Positions 1 to 9,507 of a DNA stretch of 20,120 nt are shown here, piece by piece (the stretch's first letter is position 1; the number at the start of each line of letters is the position of its first letter). The notes under the pieces are model-generated. The model was not told the origin of the DNA. It was given only the letters and a program-made list of their open reading frames with translations, and did not search any database. Both the position numbers and the translations under genes were made by a program. This DNA comes from Hypsibius dujardini. Lineage: Eukaryota; Tardigrada; Eutardigrada; Parachela; Hypsibiidae. The stretch is taken from NCBI GenBank assembly GCA_001579985.1, contig LRSR01009253.1:1-20120 (forward strand), read 5' to 3'.

Positions 1-118
1 GGAAGAAACTCGAGCAGCAGGAGTCTGAATTCAAATTTTTGAGCGAACAGATTCGTTTGAAATGTCAGAAATGCAATCTCGGTTGATGTGGTTCAGTTTT
101 AATTGCTGTTTTATGCAG

Positions 119-618
119 ATGAAGCTCGTTCTGGAACGCAATCCGAAACATGTCAAAGTGGAAAAGAAAGATCCTATTCTGGTACGATACTTTTCCACCG
201 ATGTTTTGTTTTTTTAGATATAGCGGTATAGAAATACTTTTGCATTTTCAGCTACGGATGCTGGAAAAGCCGCACGTGTCTCATGCGGTCCGTGAAGGAA
301 TGCGTCTTCTGCTGACACGGGAACAACTGCTGACCAGTTTCCTGTTTGTGAAGAACATCAAGGGGACTACGACTACGCAAGTTTTGGACGACAATTTTTT
401 GAAGACCTTGCAAGGTAAGCCACGTGCTCTCTATATGCACCAACCCTTTCGTTAATTAGTCAGTATTTTTATGGAATACTTGTTTGTCTGTAGATCTCGC
501 GAACAGTTACAACGAAGCTAAAGGAAACAACGATCTGGGCAGCAAGGAATTTCGAACGATCATGACGGAGTATCTGCAGGAATGTCGCAACAAGAAAAAA
601 CTGTTAAAGAAACTATAA
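119..618 (+). CDS. 3' part of an unrecognised basic, helix-rich protein gene (5' partial)
   Basis: Three exons read in one continuous frame: 119-181, 252-414 and 494-618, with GT-AG introns 182-251 (70 nt) and 415-493 (79 nt) and a TAA stop at 616-618. The part seen encodes about 116 residues. It is rich in Lys, Glu and Leu, starts MKLVLERNPKHVKVEKKDP, has an SHAVREGMRLLL helix in the middle, and ends in a very basic tail (ECRNKKKLLKKL). There is no signal peptide or membrane segment, so it is probably cytosolic or nuclear. I do not recognise the family. The 5' join is unsolved: positions 3-81 are open in another frame and look like coiled coil (KKLEQQESEFKFLSEQIRLK), but the phase-1 donor at 81/82 does not fit the phase-0 acceptor at 118/119, and that intron would be only 37 nt. 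The frame 119 belongs to is also open back to 29, with ATGs at 62, 71, 86 and 113, so the gene could start there without an intron. Confidence 0.55.
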
Positions 619-1502
619 TTGGCGTAAGGCAGCTATAGTGTGACTTATTAATTTTTTTCATAAAGCTGTGGCTTTTTGCAATGAAATATTTAGTTGGTTT
701 TTGAAAACGGAATGTAATTTTGTGCCGTGATTTTATAAAAATATTTTTTCTTTTCGGATTCGTCGGAACCGGCGAGTTTAGGATTAGTCAGAATCGTGAC
801 TGTATTAAGCGTAGAATACAGGTTGAAAAACAGGATGGCTTACGGGGAGATTAGAAGACTGTCCAGTCTAAAATCCTTTAAATATACAGGGTGTTTCTCG
901 GCTGGAATCCAGCCAAGGCATCTAGTGTCATATACAGCATAGAAGTCGTGGAACATTCCAGTCTGCGCGCGCAGTAATTTTGACTGGATTCCAACCTGGT
1001 TTAACAGTGCTGAAACAGCCGGGATCCAGCCCGGATCCAGTGAAGAATTATCCGTAGGGTCGCCCTTGTGCCTCCCCCCGTTACGCTTATGACTATGGAT
1101 GAATAGATCTTTGGGTATGAATATTGGAAAGATACTGTAAGATGTGGGTTCCGTAAATTACAAAGTACAAACAATTAAGGCCAAGCGGTGTTGAATGTCG
1201 GACCCCAGTGACTCCGCAGATGGTACACAATCTGATCCAGCAGCACACTAGAGTAGCAGCAAGCTCTTCACATTTTGAGCGTCGTGCCTCCTTCTTCCTT
1301 ATCTGACCACAGATTATGCTTAGCCAATCGATCAGCATATTCCTTTCCAATGAGAATGGGAAATAATGAATGTTAAAAATCGATTACCATTCACGCTCCA
1401 CAACGAAAGAACCCAGCAATTGCCCTACCAGAAGAGCTTGAAAATTTATGGCACGGCATTTAATGTATTTTCTCGCAGTTTCATCGATTGGTAAGCGGAA
1501 GA
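619..1502. other. Intergenic stretch before the receptor cluster
   Basis: I see no convincing gene in these 884 bases. The 3' flank of the preceding gene has AT-rich variants of a polyadenylation signal (CATAAA near 658) but no AATAAA. Around 900-1045 there are short GC-richer repeats: the perfect 15-nt palindrome GGCTGGAATCCAGCC at 900-914, a related CTGGATTCCA near 982, and two copies of GGATCCAG near 1022 and 1035. The sequence TACAGGGTGTTTC near 885 resembles the outer ends of mariner-type elements, but I find no matching opposite end. The 85-codon minus-strand frame at 1093-1350 is not supported by splice sites or similarity. Confidence 0.5.
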
Positions 1503-4140
1503 ATGATCGTCTTAGCCGAAATTCCCGAGTGCCTTGAGACTCACAATGATTCGATTCTCCCGAAACTTATCCTTCTGTTGATGCGATTACTGGGTCTCTT
1601 CATCTATCGCAACGATCCCCCAAAGCGCTCGAAAAGCGGTACTAACTGTCAAGAGAATGCACATGAAGAAGTGCCCCCAGGAGTGTCATACATTTGGCTA
1701 CTCTGGACACTTCTCCTCATCGCCTTTGCTGTTTTGGTCTGTCTGGCGGACGTCGTGTACTTTGTCCGTCTGTCGTCGACCCTCATAATCGGATTGGAGT
1801 TTTTCACCCTGGTCTTATGGGTATTCCGCTTCAGTGCTATAGTCAGTTTCCCCGCTATTCTGACCATCATGCTGTTCGTGAGCCGAAATCTACTCTCGCT
1901 GGTACGTCGCGTCGAATTTGACCTAAGTATTCGCGACTTTGCACGAATTCGGGTACTTCGGAGAGGTTTCCTCACTTGGATAGGTTTGCTGTGTTTGAGT
2001 ATTGGCTTCACGGCAGGTTGGCTAATGCACACTTTTCTCGTTATCATGTCCAAACACGGATTCAAGGCGTCACTATTTATGATCACCGAATTCTACCCCT
2101 TCACTGTCATTTCACAGCTCGGTGTAAGCCTCATTTACCTCTTTTACCTGACGTTCATCGGTGCCTGCGTTTCGCTGCAAGAAACCATATTTTTCCTGCT
2201 TCTTTATGCCTGCAAAATTCGTCTAAAAAAATTGTCCGTCGAAGTCGGTTCAATCCTCGCGGACTGCCAACGACGCACGTCATCATCCACGGAGGAAAAG
2301 ATAATGCACAGTCAGCGGATTCGTTCTTTGAGTCGAAAACACACAACCCTTCAAGGGGTTGTGGAGGATGTCACCAAGGCCTTTGGGAGCACCAGTTTGG
2401 CCGTCTGGTCCCTAAAGGATATCGCGGGGTGCCTTGCTTTGCTGGCACTGCTGTTTCAAAGACCGCCTAAGCCTACCGGTACGCCGGGCACGGAACCCAG
2501 TGAAATGATTGGGTTGGAATTCATGTATGTTGGATCGCAGCCGATCATCATTGTGGTGGGAGTATGCTCGGTAGCGCATGCAGTGACGCGAATTATCAGC
2601 TGTCTTGGGATAACTAATGAGGTAAACCACTTTGCTACAAATTATGACGTGACACGTTGTAACCGTTTTTTTTAGGAACATGTTTTTCGAGGAGCGTTCC
2701 TCAAAAATCCCGTTTTATGAGGGACAATTTGAACTAAAAATGGTGAGGCGTACAGAAAAAAAACGGTTAGGGGCACGAAGCATGAAATGACGGTTTAGCC
2801 AGGAAACTAACGGATAGTTCAAAGAAACGGTCAGTGTTTATGGTTGACGTATGAGTCACGGCATACATAATAAGATGTTCCTTGATCAAGAGGGTGAATG
2901 GTCAGTCCTGAATGTTACCCGTCATTCCGAAAGATCGACGGTATATTCACAAAACCGGCAGTCAGTCCAGAAAGTTACCAGTTACTCTGAAAGGGAGACG
3001 GTGGATCCCGAAAACCGATCAGTCCGGAAGGTTTCCGGGCACTCCAGAAGGTTGACGGCACAACCTGAAGACCGATGGTCAGTCCGGATGGCCGCCGGAC
3101 ACTCCGAAGGGTACTGATGACCCTGAAATGTTGCCGGTTCAACCTGAAAACTGGCCGTCTGTCTTCGGGGTCAACCTTTCGGAGTGGCCGGTAAACTTTC
3201 CAGCTGATCGTCGGTCACCAGGGTACATCGTCAACCCTCCACGGCACCCGTCAACTTTCTGGACTGACCATCGGTTTTCCTGGTATCCCGTCAGCCTTCT
3301 GGAATGACCGGTAGCCTTCCGGATTGACCGCCGACCTTCCAGACAGACCGCAGTCTTCCGGTTAAGCAGTCAACCTTTCGAAACAACCATCCACCCTCTT
3401 GATCAAGCAACAACTTAGTGGGTAAGCCGTGACTCATTCATCGACCATAAGCACTGATCGTTGGTTTGAACTAACAGTTACTTTTCCTTTAACCCGTCAT
3501 TCCACGCTTGTCGTGTCCCTAGCCGTTTGTTCTGTACGGCTCACCATTTTTTAGTTTAAAGTGTCCCTCGAAAATAAAATTCGCACATTTTCGACTCCGT
3601 TGCCACTAATTTAAGTAACAAATTTCCTCACTCACAATATATTTTATCTAGTAAGGTAGTGACAGTTGTCCTCTGCTCCCCCAATTACACCTCTAGAAAT
3701 AAGCATCAAATAACAGAAGTACCTTTCCCTTTACAGAACAACAAACTCAAGAAGCTAATGACAAAAGCAACGACCATGAGGCAAGTGTCGTTAGACACAA
3801 ACTTCAGCTTCGAGTGTTTTGACTTTCTGGAGCGTCTTGAGATCGACGAACTAATTATTTCGCCCCATGGTTTCCACTCGATCTCATGGGAATATGGCGC
3901 ATCGGTGAGAGTCGAACGGCATGCCCTGATCTTGCAAACTTTCTTGACGAACTTTGCCTATGATCCGTGTGCTTATTTTTACTCTTTCAGCTGATTGGTC
4001 TGGTGGTTTCGTATTTCCTGATAATGTATCAGCTGCAGGACCAGAAGCTTGACATGGAAAGTTTAATGGCCTATCGTGAAGCGCAATATCTTTTCAGAAC
4101 ATTGAAGGAAAATGCCTCGGTTCATCTTATCACTGAATAA
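1503..4140 (+). CDS. Gustatory-receptor-like 7TM protein, cluster unit A
   Basis: Predicted seven-pass chemoreceptor of 478 residues in the plasma membrane. Exons are 1503-2621, 3737-3904 and 3991-4140, joined by two phase-0 GT-AG introns of 1115 and 86 nt. Hydrophobic segments lie near residues 63-88, 93-126, 155-182, 200-237, 297-318, 347-370 and 430-445. The last exon carries SYFLIMYQL (436-444), which fits the TYhhhhhQF signature at the end of TM7 in insect gustatory receptors. A phase-0 intron just before this exon is also typical of that family (established knowledge). Length suits the family, usually about 350-500 residues. I chose the ATG at 1503 because it places the MRLLGLFIYR segment about as far from the start as in the paralogues; the frame is open upstream to a TTG at 1488. 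The ligand cannot be told. Intron 1 contains a foldback element. The stop codon lies inside an AATAAA (4136-4141), the likely poly(A) signal. Confidence 0.82.
2685..3600. mobile_element. Foldback-type element with tandem-repeat arms, inside intron 1 of receptor A
   Basis: The region is one long imperfect inverted repeat with its turning point near 3145-3150 and almost no loop. The left outer arm from about 2710 (AGGGACAATTTGAACTAAAA, then GGTGAGGCGTACAG) matches the reverse complement of the right outer arm ending near 3570 (AGGGACACTTTAAACTAAAA, then GGTGAGCCGTACAG). Inner matches include ATGAGTCACGGC and CTTGATCAAGAGGGTG on the left against their complements near 3425 and 3395. The arms are built of tandem units: TCAGTCC starts at 2902, 2962, 3019 and 3079, a period of 57-60 bp, and the right arm has the same motifs inverted. 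Long inverted repeats made of direct subrepeats are the hallmark of foldback (FB/Galileo-like) transposons; the family name is inference. I see no transposase, and the exact ends and target duplication are not resolved. Confidence 0.75.
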
Positions 4141-4801
4141 AAATGGTAGAGCTTTCGGGGTTTACGGTAGATGTTCCGCAACGGATGAATACAAATTGGA
4201 CATGTAAAAAAGTTATGTTCTACTATTCGGCCAACTTTAACTTTGTGTACTTCTATATTTTATTTTGGGCGATTAAGTATTTTGTATTTACTGTACAATG
4301 TGTGCTTAAACGTTTCTAAACCCATTTCGGAAATACTGCCATAACGGTCACCATGTTACTTGAGTGCATCAATCGGTGTGGTAAGACCTTCTATCAGCTC
4401 AAACGAAGTACCGGTCCGGTACCCCGTATTTGCAGTCGCAACAAACAAAAATGGCCGTCGCATTTTGATGCGATGGAACATGACTGTCCCTGATCCCCGG
4501 TTGCGTCAGCAAATGGAAAAAGTACTGCATTGTCAGCATATTTCATCCCCATTGGGACGGTATATGTGACGAAACCTAACTGTATAGGATGTCATAGTTC
4601 TCAACCGCTTCCACTCACCCAACTTTTCCAGTAATCATCGATTAGTCTGACCAGACTTTCATCCCATTCAATTTGAGCTTTAAATTTTGCCTGTTACTGG
4701 GCAAGCGTGTCTCTGCTTTTTCGGCTAATGCAAGGACGTACGTAAACCAATAGCATCATTGTGCACAGCAGTTTACAAAAGGTGTCAGAAGACCTAGCGC
4801 A
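4141..4801. other. Intergenic stretch between receptor units A and B
   Basis: These 661 bases hold the 3' flank of unit A and the 5' flank of unit B. I find no gene. The 69-codon frame at 4360-4569 begins with TTG and has no family resemblance. A small perfect stem (CGCAT-TTTG-ATGCG) lies near 4460. No core promoter motif stands out; any promoter of unit B should lie in the last few hundred bases. Confidence 0.4.
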
Positions 4802-6401
4802 ATGTGGGTCAAATCACAGGACCGAAATCTCGAGGATTCCAAAAATTCCATCCTGCCCAAATCCTTCATTCTATGGATGCGTTTGATTGGGATCTTCGTG
4901 TACCGCATCGAAGACCCACCACACGCATCCACTTATTTAAACAACAACGCAGGTCCGAACAGGGTTCTCCAGCCATCAACCTCAAAGGTCATCTTGTTTT
5001 GGTGCATCTGGACACTCGTGATGATCGCCTTCGCCGTGGTCGTCCTCCTCGCCGACGTGGAGCTATTCCTCATGTCTTCTTCCAACCTCATAGCTAGGCT
5101 TGAGTTCTTCACCCTCGTTTTGTGGGTGTTCCGCTTCATCACGATGGCCACTTTTCCTGTCATCCTGATAATTATGCTGATCATGGGGCGTCATCTGATG
5201 CCATCATTAGCACGCGTTCAAGAGAATCTCACCCCAAGTGACTTCCAACGAATGCGGACGTTTAGGACCTGCCTACTAATCTGGATAGCTTTTGTGACTG
5301 TGGGCCTTGCCGTTGGGACCGGATGGATCATACAAATCTTCCTAGATTTTATGACCGCAAGTGGATATAAACCTTCCATCTATTCGATCGCAGATTTCTA
5401 TCCATTCACAGGAATTTCACTGCTTGGTGAATGCCTCATATACATCTTTTACCTTCCCTTCTCATTGCTCTGCTTTTCAACACATGAAATTATTTTTTTC
5501 CTCTTCCTCTACGCCTGTAAAATTCGTCTGGGAAAATTATCGGAGGAACTCGGCGCAATCCTCGCTGATTACCAACGAAGCACACCACCCGGAGGAGAGC
5601 CAAAGGCAATGAACAGTCAGCGGATTCGAGCTGTGAATCGCAAACATACAGCTATGCAAGGGGTCGTTGAGAATGTCACCGCGCTTTTTGGGAGTACGAG
5701 TTTGGCAGTCTGGTCCCTGAGAGATGTCACGGGATGTCTGTGTTTACTCGCCCTTCTGTTTCGACGGGGGCCGACAAAGCAAACTCTCGAAATGGATGTT
5801 ATTGGTACGACAACATCGGAGTCCATGTACGAGAGTTCGAAGCCGGGCCTCATTGTATTGGCCGTGTTTTCGGTCGTGCATGCGGTCATAAGGATTGTCA
5901 GCTGCCTTGGAATAACTGATGAGGTATTGCCGTAATATACAGTACCGGCCTAATCGATACAAAACCTGAAAGGTGCGAGAAAAATTGTCAAATAATTTTT
6001 CGTTGCAGAACAATGAAATAAAGAAGCTATTGACAAGAGCAACGACCGTTGGTCAAGTGGCGTCCGATGGGAACTTTGCCTTCGAGTGCTCTGACTTTCT
6101 GGAGCGTCTGGAAACTGAAGAACTACATATTTCGCCCCACGGTTTCTACTCCATTTCCTTGGAGTATGGCTTATCGGTGAGCGAGTAAAAACCGAGCCAT
6201 TTTTTTGGCTGTTGTATAACGAATCTAATATCCGTCTGCTTTTCATTTCAGCTAGTTGGTCTGGTGGTTTCATATTTCCTGATAATGTACCAGCTCCAGG
6301 ATCAGAAGGTTGACATGGAGAGTTTGATGAGTTATCGAGAAGCAGAACACGTTTTCCAAGCCTTGCAGAAAAATGTTTCGCATTATTGCATGTTGGCATA
6401 A
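4802..6401 (+). CDS. Gustatory-receptor-like 7TM protein, cluster unit B
   Basis: Paralogue of unit A with the clearest gene structure in the cluster. Exons are 4802-5923, 6009-6176 and 6252-6401, with phase-0 introns of 85 and 75 nt, giving 479 residues. The start is ATG 4802 (MWVKSQDRN), the first in its frame near the homologous region. Cluster-wide motifs appear in order: FILWMRLIGIFVYR near the N-terminus, LEFFTLVLWVFRF in TM2, DFYPFTGISLLGE before TM4, YACKIRLGKLSEELG, NSQRIRAVNRKHTAMQGVV in a cytoplasmic-type loop, WSLRDVTGCLCLLALLF in TM5, and SYFLIMYQL at 437-445 in TM7. The second exon (NNEIKKLLTRATT to ISLEYGLS) matches that of unit A closely, with the same intron phases, so the two arose by tandem duplication. 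Transcripts probably come from a promoter in the 660-base gap upstream, but no motif proves this. Confidence 0.83.
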
Positions 6402-6802
6402 ATTGATTACGATATTTTTACCTGGCTGTGTACAGTAGTACTGTTACGTTATTACTTTCTACATCCAATTGAATGGGAAGAAAATTTGACGGGGCAAATT
6501 TTTCTTTTTATTCTTTTTCAGCCAGAATGTTATAGAAACCGGTCGTTTAGTCGCTTAGAGTGACCGGGAAGAGAAATCGATTAGTTCGTATATTCTGCAG
6601 ATCAATGTTTGAAGAGACCTATATGTGGTACGCCTGCTGAAACTCGATCTTGATGCCTGCTGAACGCGTTCACGTTGGTCAGACAGATTACTGCAAAGTA
6701 TTACAAAAGCCCCAGTTTTTGCTCCGATGTTTTGCCCACCGTGATCTTTTCATAATCAGGAGCTTAGAAAATACGCTACTCGTTCTCATCAACCTTCTTA
6801 AA
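6402..6802. other. Intergenic stretch between receptor units B and C
   Basis: This gap of 401 bases has no supported gene. The reading frame of unit C stays open upstream to an ATG at 6653, which would add 50 residues to its N-terminus, but those residues have no counterpart in the other units. A pyrimidine-rich run near 6502-6522 is the only notable composition feature. Confidence 0.4.
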
Positions 6803-7909
6803 ATGCGGGACTTCACACCAACCCAGTCTTCTCCGAGTTTGGTTATCTCGCTTTTTCCGGACGCGTTCGTTCTATGGCTGCGTCTAGTCGGACTCTTAGC
6901 GTATCGCTACGAGCTACCAAAATCATCCAAGCCTCCAGAGAGAACTGTTCCTCTGCTTTCCGAAACAGCATTCCCGAAACTTTCCCCCATCTGGCTGTTT
7001 TGGTCACTCGTACTGATCGCCTTCGCGGTGTTGGTGTGCCTGGCCGACTTTATCCTCTTTGTCAAATCATCTACAAGCCTAATTACCGGCCTAGAGTTCT
7101 TCACCCTCGTCTTCTTTCTTTTCCGTTCCGTCGTTCAGTGCAGTATGCCGGTTATCATATCCATCCAGCTCATCCAGGGTCGTCATCTGCCCTCTCTCCT
7201 GTCGCGTGTACAAAAGGACTTGTCGTCACGTGACTTTCGACGAATCAAAACATTGCGAAACATGTTTGCCATCTGGATCGTTCTCCTTGGCATTTCTGCC
7301 GGGTTTGCTTCCGCCTGGGCTTTGTATATCTTTGTTACTATCATGCGGTCGTACGGAATTGAATCTTCTATCTATGCCGTGGTGGATTTCTACCCCTTCA
7401 CGGGCATTTCCCAGTTGGGTCAAATCCTGATATACATCGCTTACATTATGCTCTCAACGATCTGTTTTCTGCTGCAAGAGACCCTCTTTTTCCTCATGGT
7501 ATACGCCTGTAAGCTTCGGCTCGTTAGTTTATCCGGGGAACTCAGTTCAATCCTCATCGATTGTCGAGGTCGAAATCTCTCGCGGGAAGACAAGGCACTG
7601 CACAGTCAGCGAATTCGTTTCCTCAACCGAAAACACATTACGCTGCAGGATGTTGTCGAGGATATCGCAACAACTTTTAGTGCGAGTTGTTTGACCATCT
7701 GGTCGGTGAGGGATCTCGCGGGCTGCCTTTGTTTACTGGCGTTCCTGTTCCGGCGGGAGTATAAGCAAACATTCGGGGCGGAACCGCTTTCGCTGATCGT
7801 TGCGAATCTGCTGTACCAAGAATCCAAAGCCATCCTCATTGTGGTGGCTTTAATTGCCGTGGTGCTGGCGGTCACTAGGATTGTCAGCTGTCACTCCGCT
7901 CTTAATGAG
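6803..7909 (+). CDS. Gustatory-receptor-like large first exon, cluster unit C (no private C-terminal exons)
   Basis: This exon encodes 369 residues covering TM1-TM6 of the same family: FVLWLRLVGLLAYR, LEFFTLVFFLFR, DFYPFTGISQLG, YACKLRLVSLSGEL, HSQRIRFLNRKH and WSVRDLAGCLCLLAFLF are all present. I chose ATG 6803 (MRDFTPTQS) because it gives an N-terminus as long as in the other units; ATG 6653 is also in frame. The exon ends in NEV-type sequence at GAG|GTTCGT (7909/7910), at the same place and phase 0 as units A, B and D. No copy of the small exons for the LERLE region or SYFLIMYQL follows before unit D begins. Either the exon splices to the exons at 11175 and 11415, giving a 474-residue receptor, or it reads on to the TAA at 7937-7939 and makes a protein without TM7, or it is decaying. 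The donor GTTCGT is weak, but the mucin-like gene downstream uses the same hexamer. Confidence 0.7.
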
Positions 7910-8042
7910 GTTCGTGGGCAGACAGGTTGGCTGTCATAATTTCTTTAGGCGGCCGAGTGCATAATCTAATATTCAAAGAGCCTTTAACGAAACACAAAGG
8001 TGTGCACAAAACAATCGTCGACTTGGTACAGCCTTTTCATTA

Positions 8043-8316
8043 AGCAATATGCGCCATGACAGAGTCCTTTTCCGAACACGAAGACACGAAATTACGACGT
8101 GCAAGTAATCGTGAAATCGTGTGTGAGTCACATTCACGGCTCACGAATTCACGAGCAAATTGGCATTTCTTCGTGAAGTTGTGTCAAGCAACACACGAAC
8201 ACACAACACACGAAGTGTTATCATTGGTCTATTCTGTTTTTGTTTCACAATCAAGCGCCTCGTTTCTTCGTGTCGATTTGTCGAGAAAAGAAGTTTGTAT
8301 CATGGCGCATATTGCT
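8043..8316. mobile_element. 274-bp MITE with perfect 17-bp terminal inverted repeats and TA duplication
   Basis: The element starts AGCAATATGCGCCATGA at 8043 and ends with the exact reverse complement at 8300-8316. TA dinucleotides at 8041-8042 and 8317-8318 flank it, as expected for Tc1/mariner-type insertion. Inside, CACGAA and its complement TTCGTG recur about eight times, and the imperfect inverted repeat continues inward (GAC-ACGAAGACACGAA on the left against TTCTTCGTGTCG on the right). There is no transposase frame, so it is non-autonomous. TA is a short signature, so the superfamily is a moderate inference; the terminal repeat itself is seen directly. Confidence 0.75.
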
Positions 8317-8952
8317 TATTGGTGGCCCATGGGCTTCAGCATAGACTGTAGTCCAGACCGGGAGACAATTCCTATGGAAAGATTAAATATTAGGCTACTG
8401 ATGGGCATCCGCGCACCCTATAGGTCTCTCTATCTACTGTAACTTTAGCACTACCCCCCCCCCTGATGCCATCCACTCCACCGGCTTGGCCTAAGAGTCC
8501 CGTCCCGTTCACCTTCCCCACGTTTTGTCCCGTTGCTTTTACGAGTGGTGACCAAGGTCCCTTTGAGTCATCATAACAAGCTTGATGATTTTAGAAATTC
8601 CAATTATTCCTTAATCTTTTAGTGTAAATATCGGAGATTTGGAATTGGTCAAACAAATAGTGTGGCCATAATCACGGGAGCGAAGATGAAAGTGGTGTTC
8701 TGGTTTTTCCCTCAACACTTGCTCGGGCAAAGTCCAATATTTAGGGTTTGAATTTTTTGTGATGAGGAAAAATATGTATTCTGAAAACTAAATCCACATT
8801 TTATCGAGTTAGAGAACCTTGTTAGAACCTTGGTCAACATTCGGAAATAGAACAAAGAAGGGGACAAAGCAGGGACAAGGGGAGGGGGGACTTGTAGCCT
8901 TAGTCCACTCTAAATGCTCAAGCGTCAGTGCGCTAGAGGCACCATATTTCCG

Positions 8953-9003
8953 GAATAAATGCAAATTCTTAGGGTGACCAACCTAAGAATTTGCGGTTTA
9001 TTC
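8953..9003. repeat. Hairpin carrying AATAAA on both strands
   Basis: The left arm 8953-8973 (GAATAAATGCAAATTCTTAGG) pairs with 8982-9003, whose reverse complement reads GAATAAACCGCAAATTCTTAG and onward, leaving a loop of about 8 nt. Each arm holds AATAAA read outward on its own strand. It may be a remnant of a small palindromic element, or a two-way 3'-end signal. I cannot decide between these from sequence. Confidence 0.55.
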
Positions 9004-9507
9004 TGAAGTTCCCTTGGTATCTGCGCTAAACATCTACATTTTGCGCTAAACTATTAAATTTGAAATGAGGAAAAACACTTGACGTTATACGTACGTAAAC
9101 GCTCACTGAAAAGAACAATTTAACGTTTTGAGTGGTGAGTGTAGTTGCTTGGCCACGCCACCACACACAGTTTTCCGACCAGTAGTGCTGGCACAGCGGT
9201 TCTTCACTTGGATACCAGGGGAATGGCTCCTTGAGCTTTAAAACCCGGATGGTTGATGTACAGTACTCGGCGGTCTCCCGGGTCATTTCGGTAACGCGTG
9301 AATTATGACTTGTCTCGTCAAAATCGATAAAGCACTCGCACGGGATACTTATAATTGGAATGTTGACTATCGTTGCAACGAACGGCTTTCTGGAGAACAT
9401 TTTTTGCAGTTTGTCTTCGTGTCCCGCCGTGTTTGTTGCCGACTTACCAAAGTAAATTCGCAGTTCTACTCCACACATTCCCCTTAAAACACCAATACGG
9501 AACTACC

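Larger units (their letters stand above)
7910..9507. other. Long stretch between receptor exons C and D (possible intron of a C-type transcript)
   Basis: There is no supported coding exon in these 1598 bases. I looked for the two small C-terminal receptor exons and did not find them. The stretch contains a 274-bp MITE (8043-8316), a C-run at 8455-8464, and a hairpin with AATAAA on both strands (8953-9003). The part just before 9508 should be the 5' leader and promoter of unit D. A 150-codon minus-strand frame at 9026-9478 has no recognisable features and is left out. Confidence 0.5.

Noticed and set aside
885-1045. Possible mariner-type element starting TACAGGGTGT
   Set aside because: No matching opposite terminal repeat or target duplication was found; only short palindromes are present.
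1649-2086. 145-codon minus-strand frame opposite receptor A
   Set aside because: Basic low-quality sequence opposite a conserved receptor exon; similar shadows occur opposite the other units.
2851-3117. 88-codon frame with repeated HSER/RSVRK-like segments in intron 1 of receptor A
   Set aside because: The peptide repeats come from the DNA tandem units of the foldback element, and the position is intronic.
9026-9478. 150-codon minus-strand frame before receptor D
   Set aside because: No domain, repeat, signal peptide or splice context was recognised, and it covers the likely leader of unit D. It could be real, but I cannot support it.
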